A DNA stretch of 64,000 nt from an uncultured Solirubrobacterales bacterium. Lineage in GTDB: Bacteria > Actinomycetota > Thermoleophilia > Solirubrobacterales > JACPNS01. Of the stretch, positions 30,155 through 38,285 are shown one piece after another. The first letter of the stretch is position 1, and each line of letters begins with the position of its first letter. Where the stretch lies: assembly GCA_937128795.1 (NCBI GenBank), contig CAKZMQ010000011.1:1-64000 (forward strand). The letters run 5' to 3'. The position numbers were made by a program, and so were the translations under genes. Under the pieces are notes generated by a model. The model worked only from the letters and a program-made list of their open reading frames with translations. It made no database searches and was not told the DNA's origin.

Positions 30155-30184
30155 GACAGCATTGGAAAGCGACAGCATTGGAAA
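30155..30184. repeat. 14-bp direct repeat upstream of rpmJ
   Basis: GACAGCATTGGAAA occurs at 30155-30168 and 30171-30184, period 16. It looks like a local slippage duplication inside the map-rpmJ gap. Confidence 0.8.
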
Positions 30185-30257
30185 AAATCTCGATTGGCCA
30201 TGAGCAAGCACAGCCAGCTAGCCGAGAGTTCATTCGAGCTCTGAAGCGCGACGCACG

Positions 30258-30263
30258 ATACTA
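30258..30263 (-). promoter_or_regulatory. Candidate extended -10 for the rpmJ-rpsM operon
   Basis: On the minus strand CCCGTGC is followed by TAGTAT, an extended -10 (TGC before the hexamer). A weak -35 (GCGACA) lies 19 nt upstream. The same CCCGTGC-TAnnAT layout precedes fusA at 51106-51111. Confidence 0.45.
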
Positions 30264-30345
30264 GCACGGGTTTTCCGACGCATGTCGCGCGCCACGCGGG
30301 TTGCAACGTCGAAAATCCGGCCGAAGATACCCAAAAATTGTTACT

Positions 30346-31110
30346 TCACGGCATCAGCTCGTGCCAGGGCGTGAGAATGCGCGGTTCATCCTCCGTTATC
30401 GCCACCGTGAACTCGAAGTGTGCCGTCAGCGACCCGTCGGCGGAAAACACCGACCATTTGTCTTCGCCGACGAAAATCTCCGGCTTGCCGGCGTTGACCA
30501 TCGGTTCGATCGCGATCACCATGCCTGCCTTCAGCTCTGGTCCGGTGCCGGGTGTTCCGTAGTTGGGCACCTGCGGCTCCTCGTGCATCTGCCGTCCCAC
30601 ACCGTGACCGATCAGCTCACGAATGATCGAGAAACCGGCGTCCTCAACGCGCGTTTCGATCGCGTGTCCGACGTCGCCAAGATGATTGCCGACACGACAC
30701 TGATCGACCGCATCGAACAGCGACTGCTTCGTGGTTTCCATCAGACTGTCGGCGATTGCTGTCGATTCACCCCCAATCGGCACTGTGACCGCGGCGTCGG
30801 CAACCCATCCACCGAGCGTCACGCCAATGTCGATCGAAAAAATGTCGCCGGCGGTCAGTTGCTCGTCGCCTGGAATTCCGTGGACGACCATGTCATTGTT
30901 CGACGCACAGATCGAGCCCGGGAATCCGCGAAAACCCTTGAAGGATGGGATCCCGCCGCTCTCGCGGATGAACTTCTCGACGGCTTGGTCGACGTCCATC
31001 GTCGTGGCGCCGGGCTGCGCCGTATCCACGGCGAGCTTGAGCGCCTGGGCCTGGACCTTGCCGGCGACGGCCATCTGGTCGAGCTGTTCCGGTGTCTTGA
31101 GGTTGATCAC
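30346..31110 (-). CDS. map: Methionine aminopeptidase type I
   Basis: Removes the initiator methionine. It has 254 aa and the metal ligands in order: the SIDIGVTLGGWVADAAVTV aspartates (about 93-106), HGVGRQMHEEPQVPN (His, about 165-180), AIEPMVN (Glu) and FEFTVAITE (Glu). There is no N-terminal SH3 or zinc extension. It follows adk by 9 nt, so the pair is co-transcribed. Confidence 0.96.
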   Translation of the reverse strand: MINLKTPEQLDQMAVAGKVQAQALKLAVDTAQPGATTMDVDQAVEKFIRESGGIPSFKGFRGFPGSICASNNDMVVHGIPGDEQLTAGDIFSIDIGVTLGGWVADAAVTVPIGGESTAIADSLMETTKQSLFDAVDQCRVGNHLGDVGHAIETRVEDAGFSIIRELIGHGVGRQMHEEPQVPNYGTPGTGPELKAGMVIAIEPMVNAGKPEIFVGEDKWSVFSADGSLTAHFEFTVAITEDEPRILTPWHELMP

Positions 31111-31119
31111 GGCAGGTGA

Positions 31120-31812
31120 TCAGAGCGTGTCTTCGAGGCGAACCGTCGCGACGAGGGCGCGGATGTGGCGATAAACCTCGTCGGGGTCGCGGGTGCCGTC
31201 GATCCTACGAACCAGACCTTTGTTCTGGGCCTCCGGGCGGTCGTAGTAGCCGATCACCGGAGCAGTCTGGGAGTGGTAGACCTTCAGCCGATTGGCGATC
31301 GTCTCGGGCTTGTCGTCGTCGCGCTGAATCAACTTCGTTCCATCGATGTCATCGACACCCTCGTGCTTGGGCGGGTCAAACTTGATGTGGTAGGTGCGCC
31401 CGGTGGTCGGATTGACGCGGCGACCCGAAAGGCGATCGATCAGATCCTCGTCCGGAACTTCAATCACCACGACGGCCGTCAACTTGCGATCGGCGGCGGT
31501 CATCGCGGAGTCGAGCGCCTCGGCCTGGGGCACGGTGCGCGGAAATCCGTCGAGGATGAAACCGCGCTTAGCGTCGTCCTGTTGCAGGCGGTCCATGATC
31601 AGGTTGACGATCAGTTCGTCGGGCAGCAGCTCGCCCTTGTCCATGTACTGCTTGGCCTGCACCCCGAGCTCGGTGTCGTCCGCGACGTTCTGGCGCAGGA
31701 TGTCGCCGGTCGCGATGAACGGAAGATCGAAGTCCTTGACAAGACGACTCGCCTGAGTTCCCTTCCCAGCCCCGGGCGGTCCGACCAAAACTAGATTGAG
31801 CTCTGAAGACAT
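31120..31812 (-). CDS. adk: Adenylate kinase
   Basis: Interconverts AMP, ATP and ADP. It has 230 aa and the P-loop LVGPPGAGKGTQASRL at about 8-23, the AMP site LPFIATGDILRQ, FILDGFPRT, and the LID (GRRVNPTTGRTYHIKFDPP) without zinc cysteines. ATG at 31812. It is normally just downstream of secY; here three glycosyltransferases intervene and a good promoter lies upstream at 31893-31921. Confidence 0.96.
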   Translation of the reverse strand: MSSELNLVLVGPPGAGKGTQASRLVKDFDLPFIATGDILRQNVADDTELGVQAKQYMDKGELLPDELIVNLIMDRLQQDDAKRGFILDGFPRTVPQAEALDSAMTAADRKLTAVVVIEVPDEDLIDRLSGRRVNPTTGRTYHIKFDPPKHEGVDDIDGTKLIQRDDDKPETIANRLKVYHSQTAPVIGYYDRPEAQNKGLVRRIDGTRDPDEVYRHIRALVATVRLEDTL

Positions 31813-31892
31813 CAAATGTTCCTGTCGCTATTGCCTGGGAGCGCGCTTGACGGTCGATGGCGGTCGAGGCCGGTCAGCACTGCGGATCGCTG

Positions 31893-31921
31893 ACATTAAC
31901 AGGGCGCGCTGGGCCAGTCAA
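31893..31921 (-). promoter_or_regulatory. Promoter for adk-map
   Basis: On the minus strand TTGACT (31916-31921), 17-nt spacer, TAATGT (31893-31898). It lies in the 109-nt gap just after the last glycosyltransferase stop and would give adk-map its own transcription start despite the insertion. Confidence 0.6.
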
Positions 31922-32938
31922 TCAGGGGCGACGGCGCATTCTTCGCGTCGCACGCGCAACCTTCGTGATCGGTGAGAGCACTTTGCCCAACCTCCGGAAG
32001 GTTTCTTCGTGACTGGCCAGCAACGCATGAATTTGACGCGTGCGAAACTCGATGTCGCCAGCCACTAGATGGAGCTCGCGGAGGAGATCAAGCGTCTCGT
32101 TCAGCCGCTCGTGGTTCTCGCGATCGACCTGTGAGATCGCCAACGCAACCCGCGCCGGCGACAGTTCACCGGCGCGCATCGCCCGCTCAAAGTATCGGTC
32201 GAGCACTTCCGCATCCGACGACCGCATCGTCGTTTGATCGGACACGATGTTCCCGTAGCTCGACGTCGCGTTTGGTCGCAAGTGGTAGTTGGCCAAAATC
32301 TCGCGAATCACGTCCACGCGGTGACGCTCAAGCACGCGAAGCAGAAACATCCAGTCGACTGCCGAACTCAGCTGCTCGTCGTAGCCGCCGACTTCGCGGA
32401 ACGCTTCGGAGCGCACTAGGAAGCCGATCGGCGGGAACGGGTTACAAATCAAGACCGACTGAAAATTGACGCGTTCAAGATGCGGATTGAAGGGTTCGAT
32501 CGAATCGATCTCAATCCGATCATCACCCACGAGATGTTCCTCGACCTTGTTCAGACGCACCGCCACTCCCGCCACATCCGCTTCGGCGGTCGACATGTGG
32601 TCGACGGCGCGCGCCAGGAACGTCGGATCCCAGGTGTCGTCGTCGTCGTGCACGACTACGAAATCACCGAGCGGCTCGGGCAGTGCCGCGTTCACCGCCG
32701 CGCCGGGTTTCAGCCGCGCCTCGGAGCTGATGACGTTCGCTCGGCCGGCAAGACGTTCTGTGAAGCGCTCGACCACCGATTCGACCGCGCCCTCATCGCC
32801 ACCATTGTTGAAGATCGTCAACTGCCAATCGTCGAACGTCTGGGCGAGGACGTCGTCGATCGCGCGCGCGAGCAACAGCGGACGGTCATAGGTTCGAACG
32901 CCGATCGTGACGCGTGCCGGTTCAGCCACCTTCGGCAC
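31922..32938 (-). CDS. Glycosyltransferase family 2 (third of tandem trio)
   Basis: Cytosolic GT-A glycosyltransferase of 338 aa. The N-terminus VTIGVRTYDRPLLLARAIDDVL and the nucleotide-sugar/metal motif VVHDDDDTWDP (DxD) are clear. The C-terminal third is helical, with VDRENHERLNETLDLLREL, and ends very basic (ARATRRMRRRP). The GTG start overlaps the preceding paralogue by 17 nt. Acceptor and sugar are unknown; a cell-surface glycan role is inferred. Confidence 0.85.
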   Translation of the reverse strand: MPKVAEPARVTIGVRTYDRPLLLARAIDDVLAQTFDDWQLTIFNNGGDEGAVESVVERFTERLAGRANVISSEARLKPGAAVNAALPEPLGDFVVVHDDDDTWDPTFLARAVDHMSTAEADVAGVAVRLNKVEEHLVGDDRIEIDSIEPFNPHLERVNFQSVLICNPFPPIGFLVRSEAFREVGGYDEQLSSAVDWMFLLRVLERHRVDVIREILANYHLRPNATSSYGNIVSDQTTMRSSDAEVLDRYFERAMRAGELSPARVALAISQVDRENHERLNETLDLLRELHLVAGDIEFRTRQIHALLASHEETFRRLGKVLSPITKVARATRRMRRRP

Positions 32939-33941
32939 CTCTGCGTGTCAGCCGACCGCCCAGCGAGCGCAGCCCGACGATCGGCGCCATCACGAACTTC
33001 AACGCTCGAAATCCGTCGTCGTATCCCTCGAGGAATTCGCGGTCGATCGCCTCTTGGTGTGCGATGTCGCCACCTAGCAACCGCAACTCGCGTACATGAT
33101 CGAGCGCCTCGTTGATACGAGCATGATTCTCGCGATCCACGACAGAGATCGCTGCAGCGACTTCCGACGGAGCGAGATCACCTTCGCGCATGTTCTTCTC
33201 GATGAAGAAATCGCGATATCGCGCGTCGCCATCACGGATCAAGAGTTTGTCCGCGATCGTGTTGCGATTGGAAGCGGCGTCCGGCTCACGCTCGTGCCGC
33301 GTGGCGAGTTCTTCGCGAATGACGTCGATGCGAATGACCGACAGCAGTCGCAAGATCATGAAGGCGTCTTCGCCCGTTCGTAGTCCTTCGTCGTACCCGC
33401 CGACGCGCTCGTAGGCCGAGCGACGAAGCAGGAACGCGTTGGATGCGAGCGGGTGACTGATGAAAGCCGATTGAAAGTTCACGTGTTCGAGGTTCGGGTT
33501 GAAATCCTCGATGCGCAGGGTCTCGATCGTTCCGTCGTCGGCGATGCGTTCGAAGGCCCGTCGAACACGCGTTGTGACGCCGCCGACCTCGTCCGGTGCG
33601 GCGGTCAAATGGTGGACGGTCCGCTTCAGATATTCAGGTTCCCAGGTGTCGTCGTCATCGATCAGCGCCAGAAGCTCGCCATCACCGGAGCGATATGCCA
33701 AGTCGGCTGCAGCGCCAACTCGCCGCCCCTCCGGCAAGTGGATCACACGGACGCGACCACGCAATTCTGCGGCGCAGTCCGCAACAGTTACATCGACCGG
33801 TGCTGGATCGCCTCCGTTGTTGACGATCACGAGCTCCCAGTCCTCGAACGTCTGCGCGACGACCGAATCGATCGCACGCCGCAACAACAGCGGACGTTCA
33901 AAGGTCCGCATAGCGATGGTCACCAAGGGCGACGAACTCAT
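32922..33941 (-). CDS. Glycosyltransferase family 2 (second of tandem trio)
   Basis: GT-A enzyme of 339 aa, paralogous to both neighbours. It has VTIAMRTFERPLLLRRAIDSVV, LALIDDDDTWEPEYL (DxD), HVNFQSAFISHPLASNAFLLR and the shared C-terminal helix VDRENHARINEALDHVREL. The ATG start overlaps the previous stop (ATGA), indicating coupling. Confidence 0.85.
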   Translation of the reverse strand: MSSSPLVTIAMRTFERPLLLRRAIDSVVAQTFEDWELVIVNNGGDPAPVDVTVADCAAELRGRVRVIHLPEGRRVGAAADLAYRSGDGELLALIDDDDTWEPEYLKRTVHHLTAAPDEVGGVTTRVRRAFERIADDGTIETLRIEDFNPNLEHVNFQSAFISHPLASNAFLLRRSAYERVGGYDEGLRTGEDAFMILRLLSVIRIDVIREELATRHEREPDAASNRNTIADKLLIRDGDARYRDFFIEKNMREGDLAPSEVAAAISVVDRENHARINEALDHVRELRLLGGDIAHQEAIDREFLEGYDDGFRALKFVMAPIVGLRSLGGRLTRRGAEGG

Positions 33942-34969
33942 CCGTCGGGTCCCGGGCGTCGTGAGAACATCGAGCGCAAGCGGGCGAAGAATCGTCGTAC
34001 CCAGACCACCGGCCGAAGAATCATCCTCAGGGCACGAAACGTGGAGTCGTACCGTTCGAGCAGACCGAGGATGTGCTTCGTTCGGTAGTCGACCTCTGCG
34101 AACTGGATCCGCAACTCGCGGACGTGGTCGAGTGTCTCGTTGATACGCGCGTGATTCTCACGATCAACCTCGGAAATCGCCAACGCAACCTGCGCGACGT
34201 CGATCTCTCCGTCGCGCATCGGTCTTTCCGTGAAACGATCCCTGATCGACGCGTTGTCGTCTCGCACCGTTTGCTCGCGAGCCGAAAGATTTGCGTACCG
34301 AGCGTCGCCGTCGTAGCGCTCATAGCGAATCGCAAGCGGTTCGGGAATCACCGCGATTCGGCCGTGAGTGAGCATTCGCAAGACGAACTCCCAGTCGTCT
34401 CCGGTCGAGAGTGCCTCGTCGTAGTGACCGACAGATTCAAGAACGTGGCTGCGGATCAACAGTGCGGTCGGCGGCGCGGGGCAACCCATCAACGCGTCCT
34501 GAAAGCTGGTTCTTTCAAACGTCGGATTCGAGACGCGCCTGCTCAACTCTTCGATCGAGCCGTCGTCGTGGATGCGCTCGCTGGCGCGAAAGAACTGCGT
34601 TGCGACGGCCACTACCTCGTTCGACTCAGCGCGCAATCGGTCGACGCAGCGCTCGAGGAACTGCGGCTCCCAGGCGTCGTCGTCGTCGAGCAACGTGTAA
34701 AACTCGCCGAGCGGCCCGGCAACTGTTGCATTGGCGGCGGCTCCAATGCTCAAGTTTGCCCGCGCATGAATCACTTCGATCCGACCGTTCAGACGGTCAC
34801 TGAAACCGTCGACCACGCCGTTGACATCAGTCGGTTCACCGCCGTTGTTGAGCAACACGATCGACCAGTCCGCGAACGACTGGTCAAGCACGGACTGAAT
34901 TGCTCGCGCCAGCAAGAGCGGACGCTCAAAAGTGCGAATACCGATCGTGACGGCGGCTGGGCCGTTCAC
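33938..34969 (-). CDS. Glycosyltransferase family 2 (first of tandem trio)
   Basis: GT-A enzyme of 343 aa. It has VTIGIRTFERPLLLARAIQSVL, YTLLDDDDAWEPQFL (DxD), the acceptor-region CPAPPTALLIRSHVLESVGHYDE, the shared VDRENHARINETLDHVREL helix and a basic C-terminus. GTG start, 16 nt after the secY stop, so it is transcribed with the spc operon unless a hidden promoter exists. Confidence 0.85.
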   Translation of the reverse strand: MNGPAAVTIGIRTFERPLLLARAIQSVLDQSFADWSIVLLNNGGEPTDVNGVVDGFSDRLNGRIEVIHARANLSIGAAANATVAGPLGEFYTLLDDDDAWEPQFLERCVDRLRAESNEVVAVATQFFRASERIHDDGSIEELSRRVSNPTFERTSFQDALMGCPAPPTALLIRSHVLESVGHYDEALSTGDDWEFVLRMLTHGRIAVIPEPLAIRYERYDGDARYANLSAREQTVRDDNASIRDRFTERPMRDGEIDVAQVALAISEVDRENHARINETLDHVRELRIQFAEVDYRTKHILGLLERYDSTFRALRMILRPVVWVRRFFARLRSMFSRRPGPDG

Positions 34970-34985
34970 AGCGCTAGCTCGCGGG

Positions 34986-36245
34986 TCAGTTGAGGAAGCC
35001 CTCGTAGTTGCGCATCTGCAACTGGGCCTCTAGTTGTTTCATCGTGTCCAACGCGACGCCGACGGTGATCAGAATCGAGGTACCACCGAAGAAGAAACTG
35101 GCACCGGTCTGGTTGATCAGAATCATCGGCAGGGCCGCGACTGCGGCAAGATAGAGCGCGCCCGGAAACGTCAGGCGGGCGAGAATGCGGTCGAGATACT
35201 CGGCCGTCGGCAGACCCGGACGAACGCCGGGGATGAAGCCGCCGTACTTCTTCAAGTTGTCGGCCTGTTCGCGCGGGTTGAAGGTGACGGCCGTGTAGAA
35301 GTACGTGAACATGATGATGAACAGCACTTCACCCACGATGTACGCGGTTCCGTTCGGGTTGAAGAAGTTGGCGATGCTCTGTGCCCACGGCGTCTGGATC
35401 AGCGTGGCGATCGTCGGTGGGAAGGCCATGATCGACGCGGCGAAGATGATCGGGATCACTCCGGCCATGTTCACGCGCAGCGGCAGATAGGTCGATCCGC
35501 CCTGGGTCATTTTGCGCCCGATCTGACGCTTCGCGTACTGCACCGGAATTCGGCGCTGGCCCTCCTGGATGAAGACGACGGCGAGAATCACGGCCAGCGC
35601 GATGAACGGCATCATCAGTTTGAAGATCTGGTCGGTGCTGTTCCACCAGGCGGATACTCCGCCCGGCAGCCCTGAGACGATCGAGGCGAAGATCAGCAGC
35701 GAGATTCCGTTGCCGATGCCGCGCTGCGTGATCAACTCACCGAACCACATCAGCAGGACGGTGCCGGCGGTGAGGCAGGTGGTGATCATCAAGAGATTGC
35801 CGAATCCGGTGTTGGTGATCACCGAGTTCGTCTGGTTCGAGAAGAGAGCGACGTAGCCGATCGACTGGCCAGCTGCCAGACCAACCGTCAGGTAACGCGT
35901 GTACTGGGTGATCTTCTGCTGACCGACTTCGCCTTCGCGGGCCAATTGTTCAAGCGTCGGAGAGACCACCGTCAGCAGCTGCAGGATGATCGATGCCGTG
36001 ATGTACGGCATGATTCCGAGCGCGAATATCGAAAGACGCGAGAGACTTCCGCCGGAGAAGAGGTTGAGGAAACCGAGGATGTCGCCGCTGTCGAACTGGC
36101 CCTGGAATTCGGCGAGTGCGTCGAGGTCGACTCCGGGAGAGGGAACGTACGAACCAACGCGGTAGGCGAGCAGCATCACCGCCGTGAAGGCAATCTTCTT
36201 GCGAATCTCCGGCGTGCGGAATGCGTTGGCGATTGTCTGCAGCAT
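34986..36245 (-). CDS. secY: Protein translocase subunit SecY
   Basis: Channel-forming subunit of the Sec translocon, 419 aa, with about ten transmembrane segments. Signatures are the N-terminal ANAFRTPEIRKKIAFTAVML, the ALGIMPYITASIILQLL segment, the EEGQRRIPVQYAKRQIGR-like cytosolic loop (here QEGQRRIPVQYAKRQIG) and the C-terminal NYEGFLN. It lies 15 nt after rplO. Confidence 0.97.
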   Translation of the reverse strand: MLQTIANAFRTPEIRKKIAFTAVMLLAYRVGSYVPSPGVDLDALAEFQGQFDSGDILGFLNLFSGGSLSRLSIFALGIMPYITASIILQLLTVVSPTLEQLAREGEVGQQKITQYTRYLTVGLAAGQSIGYVALFSNQTNSVITNTGFGNLLMITTCLTAGTVLLMWFGELITQRGIGNGISLLIFASIVSGLPGGVSAWWNSTDQIFKLMMPFIALAVILAVVFIQEGQRRIPVQYAKRQIGRKMTQGGSTYLPLRVNMAGVIPIIFAASIMAFPPTIATLIQTPWAQSIANFFNPNGTAYIVGEVLFIIMFTYFYTAVTFNPREQADNLKKYGGFIPGVRPGLPTAEYLDRILARLTFPGALYLAAVAALPMILINQTGASFFFGGTSILITVGVALDTMKQLEAQLQMRNYEGFLN

Positions 36246-36260
36246 TGAAAGCGCCCTCCC

Positions 36261-36788
36261 CTAGGCGCCAGCGCTGTCCGAACGGCCGAGAACTTGGCAG
36301 GATCCGCCGGCGGCCTCGATCTTCTTCTTCGCCTCGGCAGAAAACTTCGCAGCCGTGACATCGAGCTTGATCTTGATCTCGCCTCGGCCGAGCACCTTGA
36401 CGGGCACTCCCTTGCGCGTCGCGAGCCCATTTGCCGCGAGCGTCTCGGGATTCACCGTGTCGCCGGCCTTGAAAACGCGCTCGAGGTCGTCGACGTTGAC
36501 CGGCTGCGTCTGCGTACGGAAGGGCTCGAACGGCATCGACGTCTTCTTCGTCGGTCCACGCAGCTTGCGCATGCGCATGTGGATCGGCGTCTGACCACCT
36601 TCGTACGCCGGGCCGGGCTTTCCGCCCGAACGCGAACCCTGTCCTTTGTGTCCGCGGCCCGAGGTCTTGCCCGTGCCGGAGCCGTGCCCGCGTCCGACCC
36701 GCTTGCGCGGCTTCGACTGTCCAGGCTTCAAATTGTGTGTGCCGATGACCTCTTCTTCAGTCTTCTCGGTCTTCTTGGCTTCAGCCAT
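36261..36788 (-). CDS. rplO: 50S ribosomal protein L15
   Basis: L15, 175 aa, with an extra charged N-terminus (MAEAKKTEKTEEEVIG) before the family core HNLKPGQSKPRKRVGRGHGS. The Gly-rich rRNA-binding stretch GKTSGRGHKGQGSRSGG is intact, as is the C-terminal KIEAAGGSCQVL. It sits 4 nt after rpmD. Confidence 0.97.
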   Translation of the reverse strand: MAEAKKTEKTEEEVIGTHNLKPGQSKPRKRVGRGHGSGTGKTSGRGHKGQGSRSGGKPGPAYEGGQTPIHMRMRKLRGPTKKTSMPFEPFRTQTQPVNVDDLERVFKAGDTVNPETLAANGLATRKGVPVKVLGRGEIKIKLDVTAAKFSAEAKKKIEAAGGSCQVLGRSDSAGA

Positions 36789-36792
36789 CTGC

Positions 36793-36972
36793 CTACTCCT
36801 CCACCGTGATCAGGTGTCGAACACGGTGCAACATGCCGCGAATCTCGGGCGTGTCCTTGACTTCAGTGGTGCTGTCAATCTTGCCGAGCTTCAGCGAACG
36901 AAGCGTCTCGCGCTGGGCGTGATTAGTTCCATTCTTGCTCTTGACCTGCTTGATCTTCAAGGTGCCACTCAT
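36793..36972 (-). CDS. rpmD: 50S ribosomal protein L30
   Basis: L30, 59 aa, too short for usual ORF lists. It reads [20 protein letters not shown], then [20 protein letters not shown] and [19 protein letters not shown]. Its ATG overlaps the rpsE stop (ATGA) and it precedes rplO by 4 nt, the canonical spc order. Confidence 0.96.
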   Translation of the reverse strand: MSGTLKIKQVKSKNGTNHAQRETLRSLKLGKIDSTTEVKDTPEIRGMLHRVRHLITVEE

Positions 36973-37844
36973 GACGTCTCCACTTCAGGGGTGGTTGGCG
37001 CGGCGTCGGGGGATTCTTCCTCCTCGACGGGGGCGTCTGCGGGGGAAGAGTCCCCCGGCGCCACATCAGCGCTGTCAGCGGATGCCGCATCAGCAGGTGC
37101 TTCTTCAGCAGCAGCCTCCGCCGCTGCAGTTTCTCCAGCGGCGCCGTCAACAGGTGCGGCTGCTTCAGCGTCTGCGGTTGGAGTCGCAGCGGATGCGGAC
37201 TCGGCCGAGGCCGCGGACTCCGTTGAACCCTCGCCCGCAGGCGCCCCCGCCGAGGACGAGGCCTCAACGGAGTCCTCTCCACTAACCGAAACTTCATCCT
37301 CAACATTCTTCTTTCGAGGCGGCTCTATGCCGAGCACCTCGTGGACGGTCAAGCCGCGCGCCTTGGCGACATCCTCGGGACGGCGCAATGACTGCAGCGC
37401 GTCAACGGTCGCCTTGACAAGGTTGATCGGGTTCTGCGAACCAAGCGACTTGGCGAGGATGTCGTGCACGCCCGCCAGCTCGAGGACGGCGCGGACACCT
37501 CCGCCGGCAATCACACCAGTACCGGTCGAGGCCGGCTTGAGCATCACTTGCCCCGAACCGAAGCGTCCAAGGGTGCGATGCGTGATCGTGGACTTGTACT
37601 TCGGCACTTCGAAGAGGTTCTTCTTGGCCTGCTCGACACCCTTTTGGATGGCAATTGGCACTTCGTTGGCCTTGCCGTAACCAATGCCAACGATCGACTT
37701 CTCGTCACCGACGACCACCAGGGCAGTGAACGAGAAGCGACGACCACCCTTGACCACTTTGGCCACGCGGTTGATGTCGACGACTCGTTCTTGCAGGTCG
37801 ATTCCGTCGGGTGAAACGTTGGTGATGCGGTGCTTTACGGCCAT
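36969..37844 (-). CDS. rpsE: 30S ribosomal protein S5 with long acidic C-terminal extension
   Basis: S5 of 291 aa; the family norm is about 165-200. Residues 1-177 are a normal S5 ([54 protein letters not shown]). Residues 178-291 are an Ala/Ser/Glu/Pro-rich acidic tail. Two copies of the palindromic element lie in this tail (residues about 190-210 and 262-281), in opposite orientations but both open. The frame is continuous into the overlapped rpmD start, so the tail is probably translated. Confidence 0.95.
   Translation of the reverse strand: MAVKHRITNVSPDGIDLQERVVDINRVAKVVKGGRRFSFTALVVVGDEKSIVGIGYGKANEVPIAIQKGVEQAKKNLFEVPKYKSTITHRTLGRFGSGQVMLKPASTGTGVIAGGGVRAVLELAGVHDILAKSLGSQNPINLVKATVDALQSLRRPEDVAKARGLTVHEVLGIEPPRKKNVEDEVSVSGEDSVEASSSAGAPAGEGSTESAASAESASAATPTADAEAAAPVDGAAGETAAAEAAAEEAPADAASADSADVAPGDSSPADAPVEEEESPDAAPTTPEVETS
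37004..37060 (+). repeat. Palindromic element, copy S5-A (inverted core)
   Basis: 17-nt arms (37004-37020 and 37044-37060) pair at 15 of 17 positions around a 23-nt core (37021-37043). The core is the reverse complement of that in the other three copies, with two differences. Those two form a compensatory pair: GACG/CGTC replaces GGCG/CGCC in the inner stem. It encodes residues about 262-281 of S5. Confidence 0.85.
37215..37275 (-). repeat. Palindromic element, copy S5-B
   Basis: 19-nt arms (37215-37233 and 37257-37275) pair at 17 of 19 positions, including a perfect outer 12 bp (GGACTCCGTTGA/TCAACGGAGTCC). The 23-nt core at 37234-37256 is identical to the L4 copy, although the arms are unrelated to those of the other copies. 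It encodes residues about 190-210 of S5. Confidence 0.88.
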
Positions 37845-37922
37845 GAAAAGTTTTGCTTCGTCTCTCTGGTTCAGTCTTGGTGGATTGGAAAAGTGCCCGG
37901 TCGCGTCCGATTACATTTGCCG

Positions 37923-38285
37923 CTAGACGGCGACGCCGCCCTCGCGCACGCCTTCGGCGAACGCCTTGACGCGGCCGTGGTACAGGTAGCCGTTGCGGTC
38001 GAACACGGCGCTCTCAACGCCGGCCTTCTTGGCGCGCTCGGCGAGTACTTCGCCCGCCTTTTTCGCCTGGTCCTGGCCGGAGAGCTTGCGCAGGTCGGCC
38101 TCGGTCCAATTGACGGATGCCAGTGTGGCTCCGGCGATGTCGTCGATCAGCTGCGCGGATACGCCGCGGTTCGAGCGGACAACCGAAATGCGCGGACGCT
38201 CGGCGGTGCCGGAAATCTTCGCGCGTACGCGACGCTTGCGACGCATCTGACGCGTGTTCTTGAGTTTTGTTGCCGTGACGCTCAT
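37923..38285 (-). CDS. rplR: 50S ribosomal protein L18
   Basis: L18, 120 aa, a 5S rRNA binder: [24 protein letters not shown] start (here [20 protein letters not shown]), [13 protein letters not shown] and the C-terminal [20 protein letters not shown]. It overlaps the rplF stop by 4 nt and lies 78 nt upstream of rpsE. Confidence 0.97.
   Translation of the reverse strand: MSVTATKLKNTRQMRRKRRVRAKISGTAERPRISVVRSNRGVSAQLIDDIAGATLASVNWTEADLRKLSGQDQAKKAGEVLAERAKKAGVESAVFDRNGYLYHGRVKAFAEGVREGGVAV

Larger units (their letters stand above)
30044..30345. other. map-rpmJ intergenic region lacking infA
   Basis: In most bacteria infA (IF-1, about 72 aa) lies here. No frame on the minus strand encodes a recognisable IF-1 OB fold. 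The region holds a promoter-like site at 30258-30263, a 14-bp direct repeat at 30155-30184, and a 47-codon minus-strand frame (30058-30201, MANRDFFQCCRFP ... FFPEAK) ending 15 nt before rpmJ. Whether that frame is translated is unknown. Confidence 0.65.

Noticed and set aside
30058..30306. Frame before rpmJ considered as a degenerate infA
   Set aside because: It has a superficial PMLSVRL resemblance to IF-1, but lacks the GHEVLAH and RGRI(T/V)(Y/F)R segments and is too short. Kept only as an uncertain 47-codon frame.
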